Shown here: piece after piece, positions 1-8,737 of the stretch
Layout: every line of letters starts with the position of its first letter
How positions within the stretch are numbered: position 1 is the stretch's first letter
Source: CAZGSV01 sp964528605
GTDB lineage: Bacteria; Armatimonadota; Zipacnadia; CAZGSV01
Reading direction: 5' to 3'
DNA length: 31,296 bases
Assembly: GCA_964528605.1 (NCBI GenBank)
Contig: CAZGSV010000024.1
Coordinates: 1 to 31,296, forward strand
Notes under the pieces: generated by a model
Databases searched by the model: none
Told to the model about the DNA's origin: nothing
The model's input: the letters and a program-made list of their open reading frames with translations, nothing else
Made by a program: the position numbers and the translations under genes

Positions 1-342
1 GTCGGCAGCCGCGAGCATCGCGCGCAAGTCGTCAAGGTTGTTGGCCATCGGCTTCTCGACGAAGACGTGCTTGCCGGCCTGGAGGGCTTTGATGAAGGGC
101 TCGGCGTGGTGGGGATCGCTGGTGTGAATGGAGACGAGGTCCACGGTCGGGTCGGCGAGAATGTCGTAGTGCGCGTAGGCCTTGACGCCGAACTTGGCCG
201 CGGCCGCCTCGCGCCTCTCCGGGTCGCGATCACAGACGGCGACGAGCCGCGCGCGTCTGTGGTTGGCATAAATGTCGCAGAACGCGAGCCCGTTGTGACC
301 TAAGCCGATGACACCAACGCCGAGTTTCTCAGGCCTGCGCAC
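1..342 (-). CDS. Gfo/Idh/MocA family oxidoreductase, partial (C-terminus beyond window)
   Basis: The first 114 residues of an NAD(P)-dependent sugar or cyclitol dehydrogenase are visible; the rest lies outside the window. The N-terminal Rossmann fold shows GVGVIGLGHNG (residues 8-18), an acidic end of strand 2 (CDRDPE, about 37-42) and the family signature VEKPM with E96-K97-P98, where the Lys is the usual catalytic or cofactor-contact residue. I chose the GTG start at 342 because a G-rich Shine-Dalgarno-like run (AGGGGGG) lies a few bases upstream and the Rossmann strand begins directly after it. The gene begins 18 bp after the stop of the TIM-barrel isomerase and reads in the same direction, so the two are probably cotranscribed with the DegT aminotransferase. 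The family is clear. The substrate cannot be read from this fragment. Confidence 0.9.
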   Translation of the reverse strand, partial: MRRPEKLGVGVIGLGHNGLAFCDIYANHRRARLVAVCDRDPERREAAAAKFGVKAYAHYDILADPTVDLVSIHTSDPHHAEPFIKALQAGKHVFVEKPMANNLDDLRAMLAAAD

Positions 343-360
343 GGTGAGCCCCCCTTTCGG

Positions 361-1164
361 CTAGCGCGACGCTTGGTGAATGATGGATTCCCTTACTTCG
401 CAGATTTCGATGAGGCCGGTGCAGAACTGATAGGCAGCGCGCGCGGCTGTCTCGGCATCAGGCGCGCGGGCCATCTCGCTCAGGCTGAGGCTGCCCTGAT
501 AGCCGATCTCGGCCAGGGCGCGCACCACGGCGACCAGGTCCATCTGGCCGAGGCCAGGCGGCTGCCGGTTGCTGTCGGAGAAGTGCATGTGGATCAGCCA
601 GGGGGCGACGTCGCGGAGGGCGCGCGCGGAGTCCCGCTCGCAGACGAACATGTGATGGGTGTCGCCCATCAGGCGCAGCGCCGGCTGGTTCACCCGCTGA
701 ACCATGGCCGCGCCTTGCTCCAGCGTGTTGATGAGATTGGTCTCGCCGTAGGAGACGGGCTCGAGCGCGATGGTCACGCCGGCCTTCTCGGCAACCTCGG
801 CCGCCTTGTGGTACTCCTCGGCGAGGAAGCCCAGGGCGGCCTCCCGCTCTTCCCTGGCGCCGCGCCAGCCGGGGAAACTCTCGAGCACCTTGGCGCCCAG
901 CGCCGCGGCCCACTCAATGTTGCGCCGCAGGCCGCCGGCGGCTTGCGAGCGCACCTTGGGGTCGGCGTCCGGCAGCCCGGGGTCCCAGTTCATCACCGAG
1001 TGGATCTCGAGGCCGCAGTCGGCAGCGAGGGCGCGAATCTTGTCCGCGGCCAGTTTCGTCTCCTGCGCCTTGTTGACTTCGACGCGCCGGTAACCGATCT
1101 TCGCCAGCCGCGGGAGCGAGTCGTCCTCCGGCCCGAAGTAAGAACTGAGTATGCTGAGTTTCAT
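361..1164 (-). CDS. sugar phosphate isomerase/epimerase (xylose isomerase-like TIM barrel)
   Basis: A 267-residue TIM barrel of the AP-endonuclease-2/xylose-isomerase-like superfamily (IolE, IolI, tagatose-epimerase relatives), which isomerise, epimerise or dehydrate sugars and inososes using a divalent metal. The four metal ligands appear in order with family spacing: E135 (ALEPVSYGE), D168 (MGDTHH), H194 (IHMHFSD) and E230 (LSLSEM). The gaps of 33, 26 and 36 residues closely follow those of D-tagatose 3-epimerase. An upstream extension to 1227 is possible but would overlap the preceding aminotransferase gene. ATG 1164 (an adjacent ATG lies at 1167) has the run AGGGGG just upstream and gives a protein that begins at strand 1 (MKLSILSSYFG). 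The gene follows the aminotransferase stop by 10 bp. Soluble cytoplasmic enzyme; substrate unknown. Confidence 0.9.
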   Translation of the reverse strand: MKLSILSSYFGPEDDSLPRLAKIGYRRVEVNKAQETKLAADKIRALAADCGLEIHSVMNWDPGLPDADPKVRSQAAGGLRRNIEWAAALGAKVLESFPGWRGAREEREAALGFLAEEYHKAAEVAEKAGVTIALEPVSYGETNLINTLEQGAAMVQRVNQPALRLMGDTHHMFVCERDSARALRDVAPWLIHMHFSDSNRQPPGLGQMDLVAVVRALAEIGYQGSLSLSEMARAPDAETAARAAYQFCTGLIEICEVRESIIHQASR

Positions 1165-1174
1165 CATCCGCCCC

Positions 1175-2395
1175 CTAGCGTCGGAGTTCCTTGACGAGCG
1201 CCGCCACCTGCTCCACCGCGTAGTCAATCTGCTCCGGCTTGTGCAGCGGCGAGATGGGCAGGTTCACCTGCTCCTCAAACCACACGCGCTCGCAGACGGG
1301 GCACTCGCCGAACTTGTGGCCCGCCGGGCGCATGTAACTGGTCAAGTGGCAGGGGAAGAAGCGGTTGTTGATGCGCACGCCGCGGGCCTCAAGGCCGCGG
1401 ATGAGGTCGTCGTGGCTGACGCCCGTTTCTTTCTGGTTTATGAAGAAGGGGAACAGGTGGTAGACCGAGTGGCGGTCCTCGGTCGCGGGCTGCACGCGGA
1501 CGCCCTCGATCCGCGTCAGCCCCTCGGCGTAGCGCGCGGCCAAGCCGCGCCGGACGGCGTTCATGCTGTCGAGTTTCTTCAGTTGCACGCGCCCCACGGC
1601 CGCCTGGCACCCAGTCATCGGGATGTTCATGCCCGCGCCGTCAATCTCCACGTAGTCGTGGGTGTAGGCGTCGCCGGAGTGGTCGCTGTAGGGGGGGTCG
1701 GGCCGGCGGTAGGGGCCGATGACCGCCTCGGGGCGCTCAACGCGCTTGCCGGAGAGCCCGCGGCCACGGATGGCCCGCAGGCGCGCGGCCCATTCGTCGT
1801 TGTTGGTGGTGATCATGCCGCCCTGGCCCAGGGTGGTCATGTTCTTGAGCGAGCCGAGGGAGAAGCAGGTGAGGTCGCCGATACCGCCGATGCGCCGGCC
1901 TTTGTAGATGGCGCCGGCGGCGTGGGCGGCGTCCTCGACAACGGGGAGGTTGTGGGCGCGGCCGATCTCCATTATCGGGTCCATGTCACAGGGCAATCCG
2001 CCGTAGTGCATGACGCAAATGGCTCTGGTCTTGGGGGTGATGAGCGGCTCGATGGTCTTGGGGTCAACGCAGAGCGTGGGGGCCTCGATGTCGGCGAAGC
2101 GCACGGCCACCTTGCGGGCGATGAAGGGCAGCATGGTGGCTTGGAAGGTCTGGGTGGTGCAGATGACCTCGTCGCCTTCTCCAAGGTCGAGGACGTGGGC
2201 GGCCAGGTGGAGGGCCATGGTGCCGGAGACGGTGCCGACGGCGTGCTTGATGCCGCAGAACTCGGCGAACTCCTTCTCGAACTCGCCTAGGAGCCAGCCG
2301 CCCTCGTAGCCGTCCTGCTGTAGGGCCAAGGCGATGGCCTCCATCTCCTCAAAGCCGTAGAGGCTCCCCAGACCGTACTCAGGAACGTAAGACAT
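1175..2395 (-). CDS. DegT/DnrJ/EryC1/StrS family PLP-dependent aminotransferase
   Basis: A 406-residue fold-type I aminotransferase of the sugar aminotransferase family, which moves an amino group (usually from Glu or Gln) onto a keto-sugar or keto-cyclitol. Visible features are the pocket Asp in VVEDAAHAAGA (D155) and the Schiff-base Lys in SLGSLKNMTTLGQGG (K184) followed by the glycine-rich segment. The start at ATG 2395 is preceded by GGAGGT about 10 bases upstream; the longer frame to 2488 adds a low-complexity leader with no support. It is the first gene of the minus-strand run that continues into the TIM-barrel isomerase and the Gfo/Idh dehydrogenase. Aminotransferase plus dehydrogenase plus inosose-type TIM barrel is a combination used for amino sugars or aminocyclitols; that role is inference. 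Confidence 0.92.
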   Translation of the reverse strand: MSYVPEYGLGSLYGFEEMEAIALALQQDGYEGGWLLGEFEKEFAEFCGIKHAVGTVSGTMALHLAAHVLDLGEGDEVICTTQTFQATMLPFIARKVAVRFADIEAPTLCVDPKTIEPLITPKTRAICVMHYGGLPCDMDPIMEIGRAHNLPVVEDAAHAAGAIYKGRRIGGIGDLTCFSLGSLKNMTTLGQGGMITTNNDEWAARLRAIRGRGLSGKRVERPEAVIGPYRRPDPPYSDHSGDAYTHDYVEIDGAGMNIPMTGCQAAVGRVQLKKLDSMNAVRRGLAARYAEGLTRIEGVRVQPATEDRHSVYHLFPFFINQKETGVSHDDLIRGLEARGVRINNRFFPCHLTSYMRPAGHKFGECPVCERVWFEEQVNLPISPLHKPEQIDYAVEQVAALVKELRR

Positions 2396-2465
2396 AGTGC
2401 TTTGTACCTCCAGCGTTGACGGTCGGGCCGGGGCTGAAGCCGCTGGCCCTGTAAGTGCGTGCCGC

Positions 2466-2474
2466 AGTGTAGCA
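2466..2474 (-). promoter_or_regulatory. possible extended -10 promoter for the aminotransferase operon
   Basis: On the minus strand the sequence TGC-TACACT is an extended -10 element (TGn followed by a 4/6 match to TATAAT). It lies about 70 bases before the aminotransferase start. No good -35 box is found 16-18 bp upstream, so this is a weak call. Confidence 0.25.
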
Positions 2475-2524
2475 CGGGCTTTGGGCATTTCACCACCAGC
2501 GGGCCGGTCCGGATGGCGGTGGGC

Positions 2525-2553
2525 TTGAAACTCCGGCGCGGGGGCGGCAGAAT
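2525..2553 (+). promoter_or_regulatory. putative promoter of the flavodoxin gene
   Basis: TTGAAA at 2525-2530, a 17-bp spacer, and CAGAAT at 2548-2553 (5/6 and 4/6 matches to the housekeeping boxes). Transcription would begin near 2560, giving a leader of about 40 bases before ATG 2602. The rest of the 206-bp divergent gap shows nothing else clear. Confidence 0.4.
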
Positions 2554-2601
2554 GGAGTCCGGAGCGCCAACGGCGTTCGCGGCAGCAGAAAGGTGAGGGA
2601 T

Positions 2602-3081
2602 ATGGCGAAAGTCCTAGTGATCTACTACTCGCGTACGGGCAACACGCAGAAGATGGCGGAGATGGTCGCGGAGGCGGCGCGGGAGGTCGAAGGCGTGAGC
2701 GTTTCCTTGCTCCCGGTCGCGGAGGTCAAGCCGGCCGACCTGCTCAAGTACGACGGCATCATCATGGGCTCGCCGGTCTACTATGGCACCATGGCCGCCG
2801 AACTGAAGAGGCTCATTGACAAGTCGGTCAAGCACCATGGGAAACTGGACGGCAAGGTCGGGGGTGCCTTCGCCTCTTCGGGCGGAGTCGCCGGCGGCAA
2901 CGAGACCACCGTTCTGGACATACTGAAGGCGCTGCTCATCCACGGGATGATCATCAAGGGCGAGCACGGCGGGGATCACTACGGGCCCGTCGCCGTCGGG
3001 GCTCCGGACAAGCGCTCCGCCGGCGAATGTCGTAAACTAGGGCGTTCGGTCGCGGAACTGGCCAAGCGTTTGTTTGGGTAG
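2602..3081 (+). CDS. flavodoxin-family protein (WrbA-like fold)
   Basis: A 159-residue flavodoxin-fold protein that should bind FMN. The phosphate loop SRTGNT is at residues 10-15 after a hydrophobic first strand (KVLVIYY), and the second and third FMN loops are visible as GSPVYYG (56-62) and the glycine-rich ASSGGVAGGNETT (about 91-103). The late segment HGMIIKG resembles WrbA-type NAD(P)H:quinone oxidoreductases. At 159 residues it is shorter than WrbA (about 200) and lacks the WrbA tetramerisation insert, so a plain flavodoxin or NADPH-dependent FMN reductase is equally possible. I prefer ATG 2602 over the in-frame GTG at 2593 because AGGTGA at 2591-2596 gives proper spacing. It precedes the iron-sulfur activase, an enzyme class that needs a low-potential one-electron donor; flavodoxin could serve, but that link is inference. 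Confidence 0.85.
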   Translation: MAKVLVIYYSRTGNTQKMAEMVAEAAREVEGVSVSLLPVAEVKPADLLKYDGIIMGSPVYYGTMAAELKRLIDKSVKHHGKLDGKVGGAFASSGGVAGGNETTVLDILKALLIHGMIIKGEHGGDHYGPVAVGAPDKRSAGECRKLGRSVAELAKRLFG

Positions 3082-3116
3082 GCCCACCGGCACCTAAGGG
3101 GGGCGCTCTCGGAGGC

Positions 3117-3146
3117 TTGACGGAACTCCGCCGGTTGGGGATAGGT
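3117..3146 (+). promoter_or_regulatory. weak putative promoter of the activase gene
   Basis: TTGACG at 3117-3122 is a 5/6 -35 box. The best -10 candidates are GATAGG (17-bp spacer) or TAGGTT (19-bp spacer), each only 3/6. The 128-bp gap between flavodoxin and activase holds no other signal. Confidence 0.25.
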
Positions 3147-3209
3147 TGGAGATGGTGATTCCGGCGGCCGGCGCGCCGCCACGACTGTAACGAGGGACAG
3201 CGGACAATC

Positions 3210-6200
3210 GTGCGCATCGGCATTGACATCGGATCTGACTCGGTCAAACTCGCGGTGCTTGAGCGGGAAGGCGCGGTAAGGCACCTGGCCTCCTTCTCCG
3301 GTAGGGGAAGGCCGCTACGGGCGGCCCTGGAAGCGCTCCAGGACGCGCAGGAGCGCACGGGCGAGGCCGATGGTGTGGTAGGGCTTTCCGGCAGCGGAGC
3401 CGAGCCTGTGGGCCGTTTGCTGGGCTTGCAGCCGCTGGAGGACTCCGTGGCGCTGGTGCAGGCGCTGAACCGTTTCCACCCCGAGGTGCGCACCGTGGTT
3501 GACATGGGCCGGGAGACGCAGCGCTACCTGCTGCTGGAGCCGGACCCGGCGACCGGTCGGCTGGTTATGATTGACAGCGGGCTGGCCGGCAAGTGCGCGG
3601 CGGGGACGGGGTCGTTCATTGACCACATCTGCCGGCGGCTCAACTATCCTTCGATAGAGGAGTTCGCGCGGGTCGCCTGCCAGACCGACCAGCCGGCCGC
3701 GCTGTCCGGCAGGTGCGGCGTCTTCACTGAGTCGGACATCGTTCACCTCTATCAGAAGGGCACGCCGCGGGAACGGATTGCCGCCGGCGTGCACCACGCC
3801 GTGGTGCGCACCTACACCTCCTCCGCGGCGAAGGCGAAGGAGTTCGTGCCGCCGGTGGCGTTCGTAGGGGGGGTGGCGCGCAACCCCGCAGTGCTCAAGT
3901 TCCTCATTCGGGAACTCGAACTGGAGCCGGGCCAGGTCTTCGTGCCCGAGAACGCTGCCCACCTGGTCGCCATCGGGGCCGCGCTGCACGCGACCAAGAC
4001 TCTCGATCTGGGCGAGGCCGTTGCGGCGCTGGAGCGGCAGATCGCCAAGCCGCTTGAGTACCGCGGCGCCGAGCGCCTGCGGCTGGAGCGGTCCGAGTTC
4101 TTGCAGCCGCCCGCCGAGGAACCGCGCAGCAATGACATCGAACTGGCGGCGCTGGGCGTGGACATCGGGTCGGTGAGCACCAAGGCCGCGCTGGTGACTG
4201 AGGAGGACGGGCGCTGCATCGTGCTGGCTTCCTACTATCGGCGGACCAACGGCGATCCGCTAATGGCGGTGTGCGACACGGTGGCGCAGATTCATCGCCA
4301 GATTCAGGAGAAGGGCTACCGCATGGCGCGCGTCGTCGCCGGCACCACTGGCTCGGGCCGGTATCTGACCGGCGACTATGTGGGCGCTGATGTCGTCAAG
4401 AACGAGATCACGGCTCAGGCGGCGGGCACCTTAGCCTTCATGCAGGATGTGGACGCCATCTTCGAGATAGGCGGGCAGGACTCCAAGTTCGTGCGACTGT
4501 CCGGCCCGGTCATCGTTGATTTTGAGATGAACAAGGCGTGCGCGGCGGGCACGGGCGCCTTCCTGGAGAAGCAGGCGGCCCAACTAGGCGTGGAAATCGA
4601 CCAGTTCGGCGAGCTGGCCTTGGAGGGCGCCCATCCGCCGGCCTTGGACTGGACCTGCACCGTGTTCTCCGAATCGGCGATGCTGAGTTACCAGCAGGCC
4701 AATGTGCCGGTGCCCGACCTATGCGCCGCCGTGTGCCTGGCCGCCGCCAAGAACTATCTCAACAAGAACGTGGGCAATCGCGACACCGGCAAGCGCGCGG
4801 CCTTCCAAGGCGCGGTGGCCTTCAACAAGGGGATGGTTGCGGCCTTCGAGACGCTGCTGGGGCGCAAGATTGTGGTGCCGCCCTACCCCCACCTGACCGG
4901 GGCTATCGGCGCGGCCCGGCTCGCGCTGCGCGAGGCTGGAGCGGACAGCCGCTTCCGCGGGTTCGAGCAGATCGCGCGGGGCGCGTATCGGGTGTCGTCC
5001 TTCGAGTGCAAGGGGTGCCCGAACCACTGCGACGTCAACTGCTTCGAACTGGAGGGCGGAGGCAAGTACTACTACAACGACCGCTGCGAGCGTTACAGCG
5101 CCAAGGACAAGCGCCGGCGCGAGAGCGCGCTTCCCGACCTCTTTGCGGAGCGCGAGCAGTTCCTGTGGCAGGCGTACCAGCCGACGCCGGGGCGCAAGGG
5201 ACCGCGGGTGGGCGTGCCGCGGGGCCTGCTGTTCAACGACTACTTCCCGTTCTTCCACGCCTTCCTGAGCGAACTGGGCTGCGAGGTCGTCGTCTCTGAC
5301 CAGACGAACAAACAGATAGTGAAGTGGGGCGTGGAGGCGACTTTGGGGGAGCCCTGCTTCCCGCTGAAGGTGGCGCATGGGCATGTCGTTGACCTAGTGG
5401 AGAAGGGCGTGGACTGCATCTTCGCGCCGGCGGTGATGGAGGCCGGGGGGGCCGATGGCCGCTATCCGCGCTCGCAAACCTGCCCTTACTTGCAGTCAGC
5501 ACCCGACGTTATGGGCACGGCCCTGCGCTTGCGGCGGCGGGAGTGCAAGATGCTGGTGCCGCGGCTGTTCCTCGACCGCGGGCCGCGGCATCTTTACCGG
5601 GCGCTGCGGCACGTCGCCGAGGAGTTGGGGCTTCCCGTCTCGCGCGTGCGCCCGGCGGTGCAGGCCGGCCTCGAGGCGCTGGGGCGTTTCCACCAGTTGG
5701 TGCAGGCGCGCGGACGGCAGGTGCTCGAGGAGGTCGGTCCCGACCAGATGGCTTTCGTGGTCATCGCGCGCCCGTATGCTCTTTACGACGCGGCCCTGAA
5801 CATGGACATCAGCCGCAAGGTGCGGGACCTGAGCATCTTGCCGGTACCGATGGATTTCCTGCCGCTCGACGAGGAAGACGTGAGCGACAACTGGTCCAAC
5901 CTTTACGCGCGGCAGATCCAGAGGAAACTGGCGGCCGCCCGCGCGGTGCGGCGCGATGCCCGTTTTCGCGCCGTGGTGCTGACCTACTTTGGCTGCGGCC
6001 CGGACTCGTTCGCCAATCAGTTCTTCAAGGACGAGATCGGGGAGCCCTGCTACGTGATGCAGATAGACGAGCACACGGCGGACGCCGGCGTCATCACCCG
6101 CATCGAGGCGTTCGCCGACACCGCCGTCTCGCGGACCAAGGCGGCGCCCCCCCTGCGGTACGACACCGAGGACAGCCCGCTAGAGGGGATAAGGGGGCGG

Positions 6201-7466
6201 CAGCTGTGGATTCCCTACGCTGGCACTGCTTCGACGGTTCTGGCGGCGCTCTTCCGGGCCTATGACATTGACGCCGAGGTGCTGCCCTCGTCGCCGGACG
6301 AGGGGCTCAATCTGGCGCGCCAGCACATACCTGAGGATGTCTGCCTGCCGGCGTTCATCACCAGCGAGGACATTCTCCACCGCGTCACCCAGCCCGATTT
6401 TGACCCCGAGCGCGAAGCCTTCTTCCAGGGCAAGTCGGAGGGGCCGTGCCGCTACGGCATGTACTTCATGTTGCAGCGGCGCCTGCTCGAGCGGCTTGGG
6501 TTTGGGCAGGTTCCCATCTTCACGCTGGGCAATCGCGATCACGAGGGGGGGCTGGGCCGCTCCGTCAGCCTGGTTGCGTGGGACTCGATGGTGGCGCACG
6601 ACCTACTGCAGAAGATGGCCTTGCGCACGCGGCCCTACGAACTCAACCCGGGGGAGAGCGACGGTCTCTTCTGCCGCTTTCTCGGCGAGCTGTGCGCGCT
6701 GGCCAAGCAACAGCGGGGCGTGCTCGAGTCGCGGGGCGGCACTTGGCTGGCGCTCAGGGGGCGGCACCTGGAGGCTCTGACCGACCTGCTGCATCGGGCG
6801 CAGCGGGCCTTTGCGGAGGCGCCGACCAGTGGCGAGGCGAAACCCTTGGTCGGCGTGGTGGGCGAGTTCTATGTGCGCATACATCCCGGCGCCAATCACG
6901 ACATCATCCGCAATCTGGAAGCCGCGGGAGTCGAGGTGTGGCTGGCGCCCGCTACAGAGTTCCTTGCCTACAGCACCTACATTACGGGATATCTGGCGCA
7001 GCACCGCTGGCGCGATGTGCTGGCGGCTTGCGATCTCAAGGAGGCGCTCCGGCGGCGCTTCCTCACTGGCCTGGCAGTGCGCGACGAGCACATTCTCTTC
7101 GACGCGGCGGCGGACTTGCTCGGAGACCGAGCGGACATCGGGCCGCGAGAGGTAGTCGAACTCGGGTCCCTCTACGTGCATCCCACCTTCGGCGGCGAGG
7201 CGATCTGCAGCCTGGGCAAGGCGGAGGACTTTGCCCGCCGCGGGCTCGAGGGCATCGTGAGCGTCGTGCCCTTCAACTGCATGCCGGGGATGACGGTGCG
7301 CGCGCTCTCGCAGGAACTGAGCCGCCGGCACGGCCACGTCCCCTTCATCAGCATTGAGTACGACGGCTTCACCGACCGGAGCCGTCAGGTGCGGCTGAGC
7401 GCCTTCGTGGCTCAGGTGCAGGAGCGCTTTGCGGTGCGGGCGCAGGCGCCCCAGAGGTCGCGCTAG
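3210..7466 (+). CDS. acyl-CoA dehydratase activase, two-domain (BadF/BadG/BcrA/HgdC family + DUF2229-type C-terminal half)
   Basis: A 1,418-residue protein of the 2-hydroxyglutaryl-CoA dehydratase activator family, which couples ATP hydrolysis to one-electron transfer onto a dehydratase or reductase. Two ASKHA ATPase domains lie in tandem: residues 1-265 (GIDIGSDSVKL; cluster cysteines C129 in KCAAGTG and C169 in RCGVF) and 312-575 (GVDIGSVSTKA; C444 in ACAAGTG and C483 in TCTVF). A cysteine cluster follows (C600, C603, C607, C611, C626), then the DUF2229 region (from GVPRGLLFNDYFPFF) and a C-terminal part resembling HgdB-like dehydratase subunits. The second domain keeps the IGGQDSK loop (420-426), while the first has VDMGRETQRY there, so the two may differ in activity. 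GTG 3210 begins strand 1; SD support is weak (GAGGGA about 13 bases upstream). No separate dehydratase subunit gene is nearby. It ends in a 4-bp CTAG overlap with gdhA. Confidence 0.9.
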   Translation: MRIGIDIGSDSVKLAVLEREGAVRHLASFSGRGRPLRAALEALQDAQERTGEADGVVGLSGSGAEPVGRLLGLQPLEDSVALVQALNRFHPEVRTVVDMGRETQRYLLLEPDPATGRLVMIDSGLAGKCAAGTGSFIDHICRRLNYPSIEEFARVACQTDQPAALSGRCGVFTESDIVHLYQKGTPRERIAAGVHHAVVRTYTSSAAKAKEFVPPVAFVGGVARNPAVLKFLIRELELEPGQVFVPENAAHLVAIGAALHATKTLDLGEAVAALERQIAKPLEYRGAERLRLERSEFLQPPAEEPRSNDIELAALGVDIGSVSTKAALVTEEDGRCIVLASYYRRTNGDPLMAVCDTVAQIHRQIQEKGYRMARVVAGTTGSGRYLTGDYVGADVVKNEITAQAAGTLAFMQDVDAIFEIGGQDSKFVRLSGPVIVDFEMNKACAAGTGAFLEKQAAQLGVEIDQFGELALEGAHPPALDWTCTVFSESAMLSYQQANVPVPDLCAAVCLAAAKNYLNKNVGNRDTGKRAAFQGAVAFNKGMVAAFETLLGRKIVVPPYPHLTGAIGAARLALREAGADSRFRGFEQIARGAYRVSSFECKGCPNHCDVNCFELEGGGKYYYNDRCERYSAKDKRRRESALPDLFAEREQFLWQAYQPTPGRKGPRVGVPRGLLFNDYFPFFHAFLSELGCEVVVSDQTNKQIVKWGVEATLGEPCFPLKVAHGHVVDLVEKGVDCIFAPAVMEAGGADGRYPRSQTCPYLQSAPDVMGTALRLRRRECKMLVPRLFLDRGPRHLYRALRHVAEELGLPVSRVRPAVQAGLEALGRFHQLVQARGRQVLEEVGPDQMAFVVIARPYALYDAALNMDISRKVRDLSILPVPMDFLPLDEEDVSDNWSNLYARQIQRKLAAARAVRRDARFRAVVLTYFGCGPDSFANQFFKDEIGEPCYVMQIDEHTADAGVITRIEAFADTAVSRTKAAPPLRYDTEDSPLEGIRGRQLWIPYAGTASTVLAALFRAYDIDAEVLPSSPDEGLNLARQHIPEDVCLPAFITSEDILHRVTQPDFDPEREAFFQGKSEGPCRYGMYFMLQRRLLERLGFGQVPIFTLGNRDHEGGLGRSVSLVAWDSMVAHDLLQKMALRTRPYELNPGESDGLFCRFLGELCALAKQQRGVLESRGGTWLALRGRHLEALTDLLHRAQRAFAEAPTSGEAKPLVGVVGEFYVRIHPGANHDIIRNLEAAGVEVWLAPATEFLAYSTYITGYLAQHRWRDVLAACDLKEALRRRFLTGLAVRDEHILFDAAADLLGDRADIGPREVVELGSLYVHPTFGGEAICSLGKAEDFARRGLEGIVSVVPFNCMPGMTVRALSQELSRRHGHVPFISIEYDGFTDRSRQVRLSAFVAQVQERFAVRAQAPQRSR

Positions 7467-8737
7467 CGCTCGAACCAGCCGCGCAGGCGCATAGCCTCCG
7501 CCACGCGCTGCACCGCGACCATGTGAGCGGCGATGCGCATGTCCACTTTGGCCTCGATGGCGGTGGCGAGCACCTGGCGGAATCCCTGCGTCATCCTGCT
7601 GTCGAGCCGCTGGTACACCTCTTGGTGGTCCCAGTACCAGGAGGAGCGGTTCTGCACCCACTCAAAGTAGGAGACGGTGACGCCGCCGGCGTTGCAGAGG
7701 AAGTCCGGGATGACGAAGATGCCCTTGTCTTGGAGGATGTCGTCGGCCTCGAGGGTGGTGGGGCCGTTGGCGGCCTCGGCGACTATCTTGGCGCGCACGT
7801 TGCCGGCGTTGTCGCCGGTGAGCACGTTCTCGAGGGCGGCGGGCACCAGAATGTCAACCTCGAGGGAGAGCAACTCCTGCTCGCCGATGGGCTCGGTGCC
7901 GGCGAGCCCGACAACGGACCTGGTGCGCTGCTTGTGCTGCACGGCGGCCACGGGGTCAATGCCGCCGGGCGCGTAAACGCCGCCCTGGGAGTCGCTGACT
8001 GCGAGCGCGCGCACGCCAAGGAGTTCCTTGAGCAATTGGGCGGTGTAGGCGCCGGCGTTGCCGTAGCCCTGTATGGCTGCAGTGGCGCCCTTGGGGTGTA
8101 TTCCCAAGTGGCGGCACGCCTCCCTGATGGTGTAGATGGCGCCGCGGGCGGTGGCGTCCTCGCGGCCCGCCGAGCCGCCCAACTGCAGCGGCTTGCCCGT
8201 GATGACGCCGGGGCAGTAGTACCCGGACAGGCGCGAGTATTCGTCCATCATCCAGGCCATTATCTGAGGATCGGTGTAGACGTCGGGGGCGGGCACGTCC
8301 TGGTCGGGGCCGATCATGTGGTAGATCTGCCGGATGTACTCGCGGGCCAGTTGCTGCAACTCGCGGGCGGACATCTCCTTGGGGTTGCAGATGACGCCGC
8401 CCTTGCCCCCCCCTAGCGGCAAGTCCATGAGGGCGCACTTCCAGGTCATCCACATGGCGAGCGCGCGCACGGTGTCCACGGTTTCCTCGGGGTGGAAGCG
8501 GATGCCCCCTTTGCAGGGGCCGCGCGCGTCATTGTGCTGCACGCGAAAGCCTCTGAAGACCTGCACACGCCCGTCGTCCATGCGCACCGGGAGCGCGACG
8601 TGCAACTCGCGCACCGGCTGCTGGAGCACCGCGCGCATGTGGTCCTCCAGGCCGAGTTTGTCGCAGGCCTTGTGCAGCTGCGCTTGCGCCAGCGCGAAGG
8701 GGTTCATCTGCTCGGTGGTTTTCGGGGTTGCCTCCAA
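7463..8737 (-). CDS. gdhA: glutamate dehydrogenase (Glu/Leu/Phe/Val dehydrogenase family)
   Basis: A 424-residue hexameric-type enzyme that interconverts glutamate and 2-oxoglutarate plus ammonium. The catalytic set is complete with family spacing: K76 (GPCKGGIRF), K100 (MTWKCAL), K112 (GGGKGG) and D152 (PAPDVYT), matching K89, K113, K125 and D165 of the Clostridium symbiosum enzyme. The dinucleotide-binding loop is GYGNAG (224-229). I place the start at TTG 8737 because AAGGAG lies about 10 bases upstream; a GTG at 8779 would add 14 arginine-rich residues, and ATG 8707 would begin just before the conserved NPF. The start is therefore uncertain. The stop codon shares CTAG with the activase stop. 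The NAD versus NADP preference is not decidable by eye. It supplies glutamate, the likely amino donor for the DegT enzyme. Confidence 0.95.
   Translation of the reverse strand: MEATPKTTEQMNPFALAQAQLHKACDKLGLEDHMRAVLQQPVRELHVALPVRMDDGRVQVFRGFRVQHNDARGPCKGGIRFHPEETVDTVRALAMWMTWKCALMDLPLGGGKGGVICNPKEMSARELQQLAREYIRQIYHMIGPDQDVPAPDVYTDPQIMAWMMDEYSRLSGYYCPGVITGKPLQLGGSAGREDATARGAIYTIREACRHLGIHPKGATAAIQGYGNAGAYTAQLLKELLGVRALAVSDSQGGVYAPGGIDPVAAVQHKQRTRSVVGLAGTEPIGEQELLSLEVDILVPAALENVLTGDNAGNVRAKIVAEAANGPTTLEADDILQDKGIFVIPDFLCNAGGVTVSYFEWVQNRSSWYWDHQEVYQRLDSRMTQGFRQVLATAIEAKVDMRIAAHMVAVQRVAEAMRLRGWFER

Noticed and set aside
373..1194. Long plus-strand frame opposite the TIM-barrel isomerase
   Set aside because: Antisense shadow in high-GC DNA; no family features, while the minus strand shows a full metal site.
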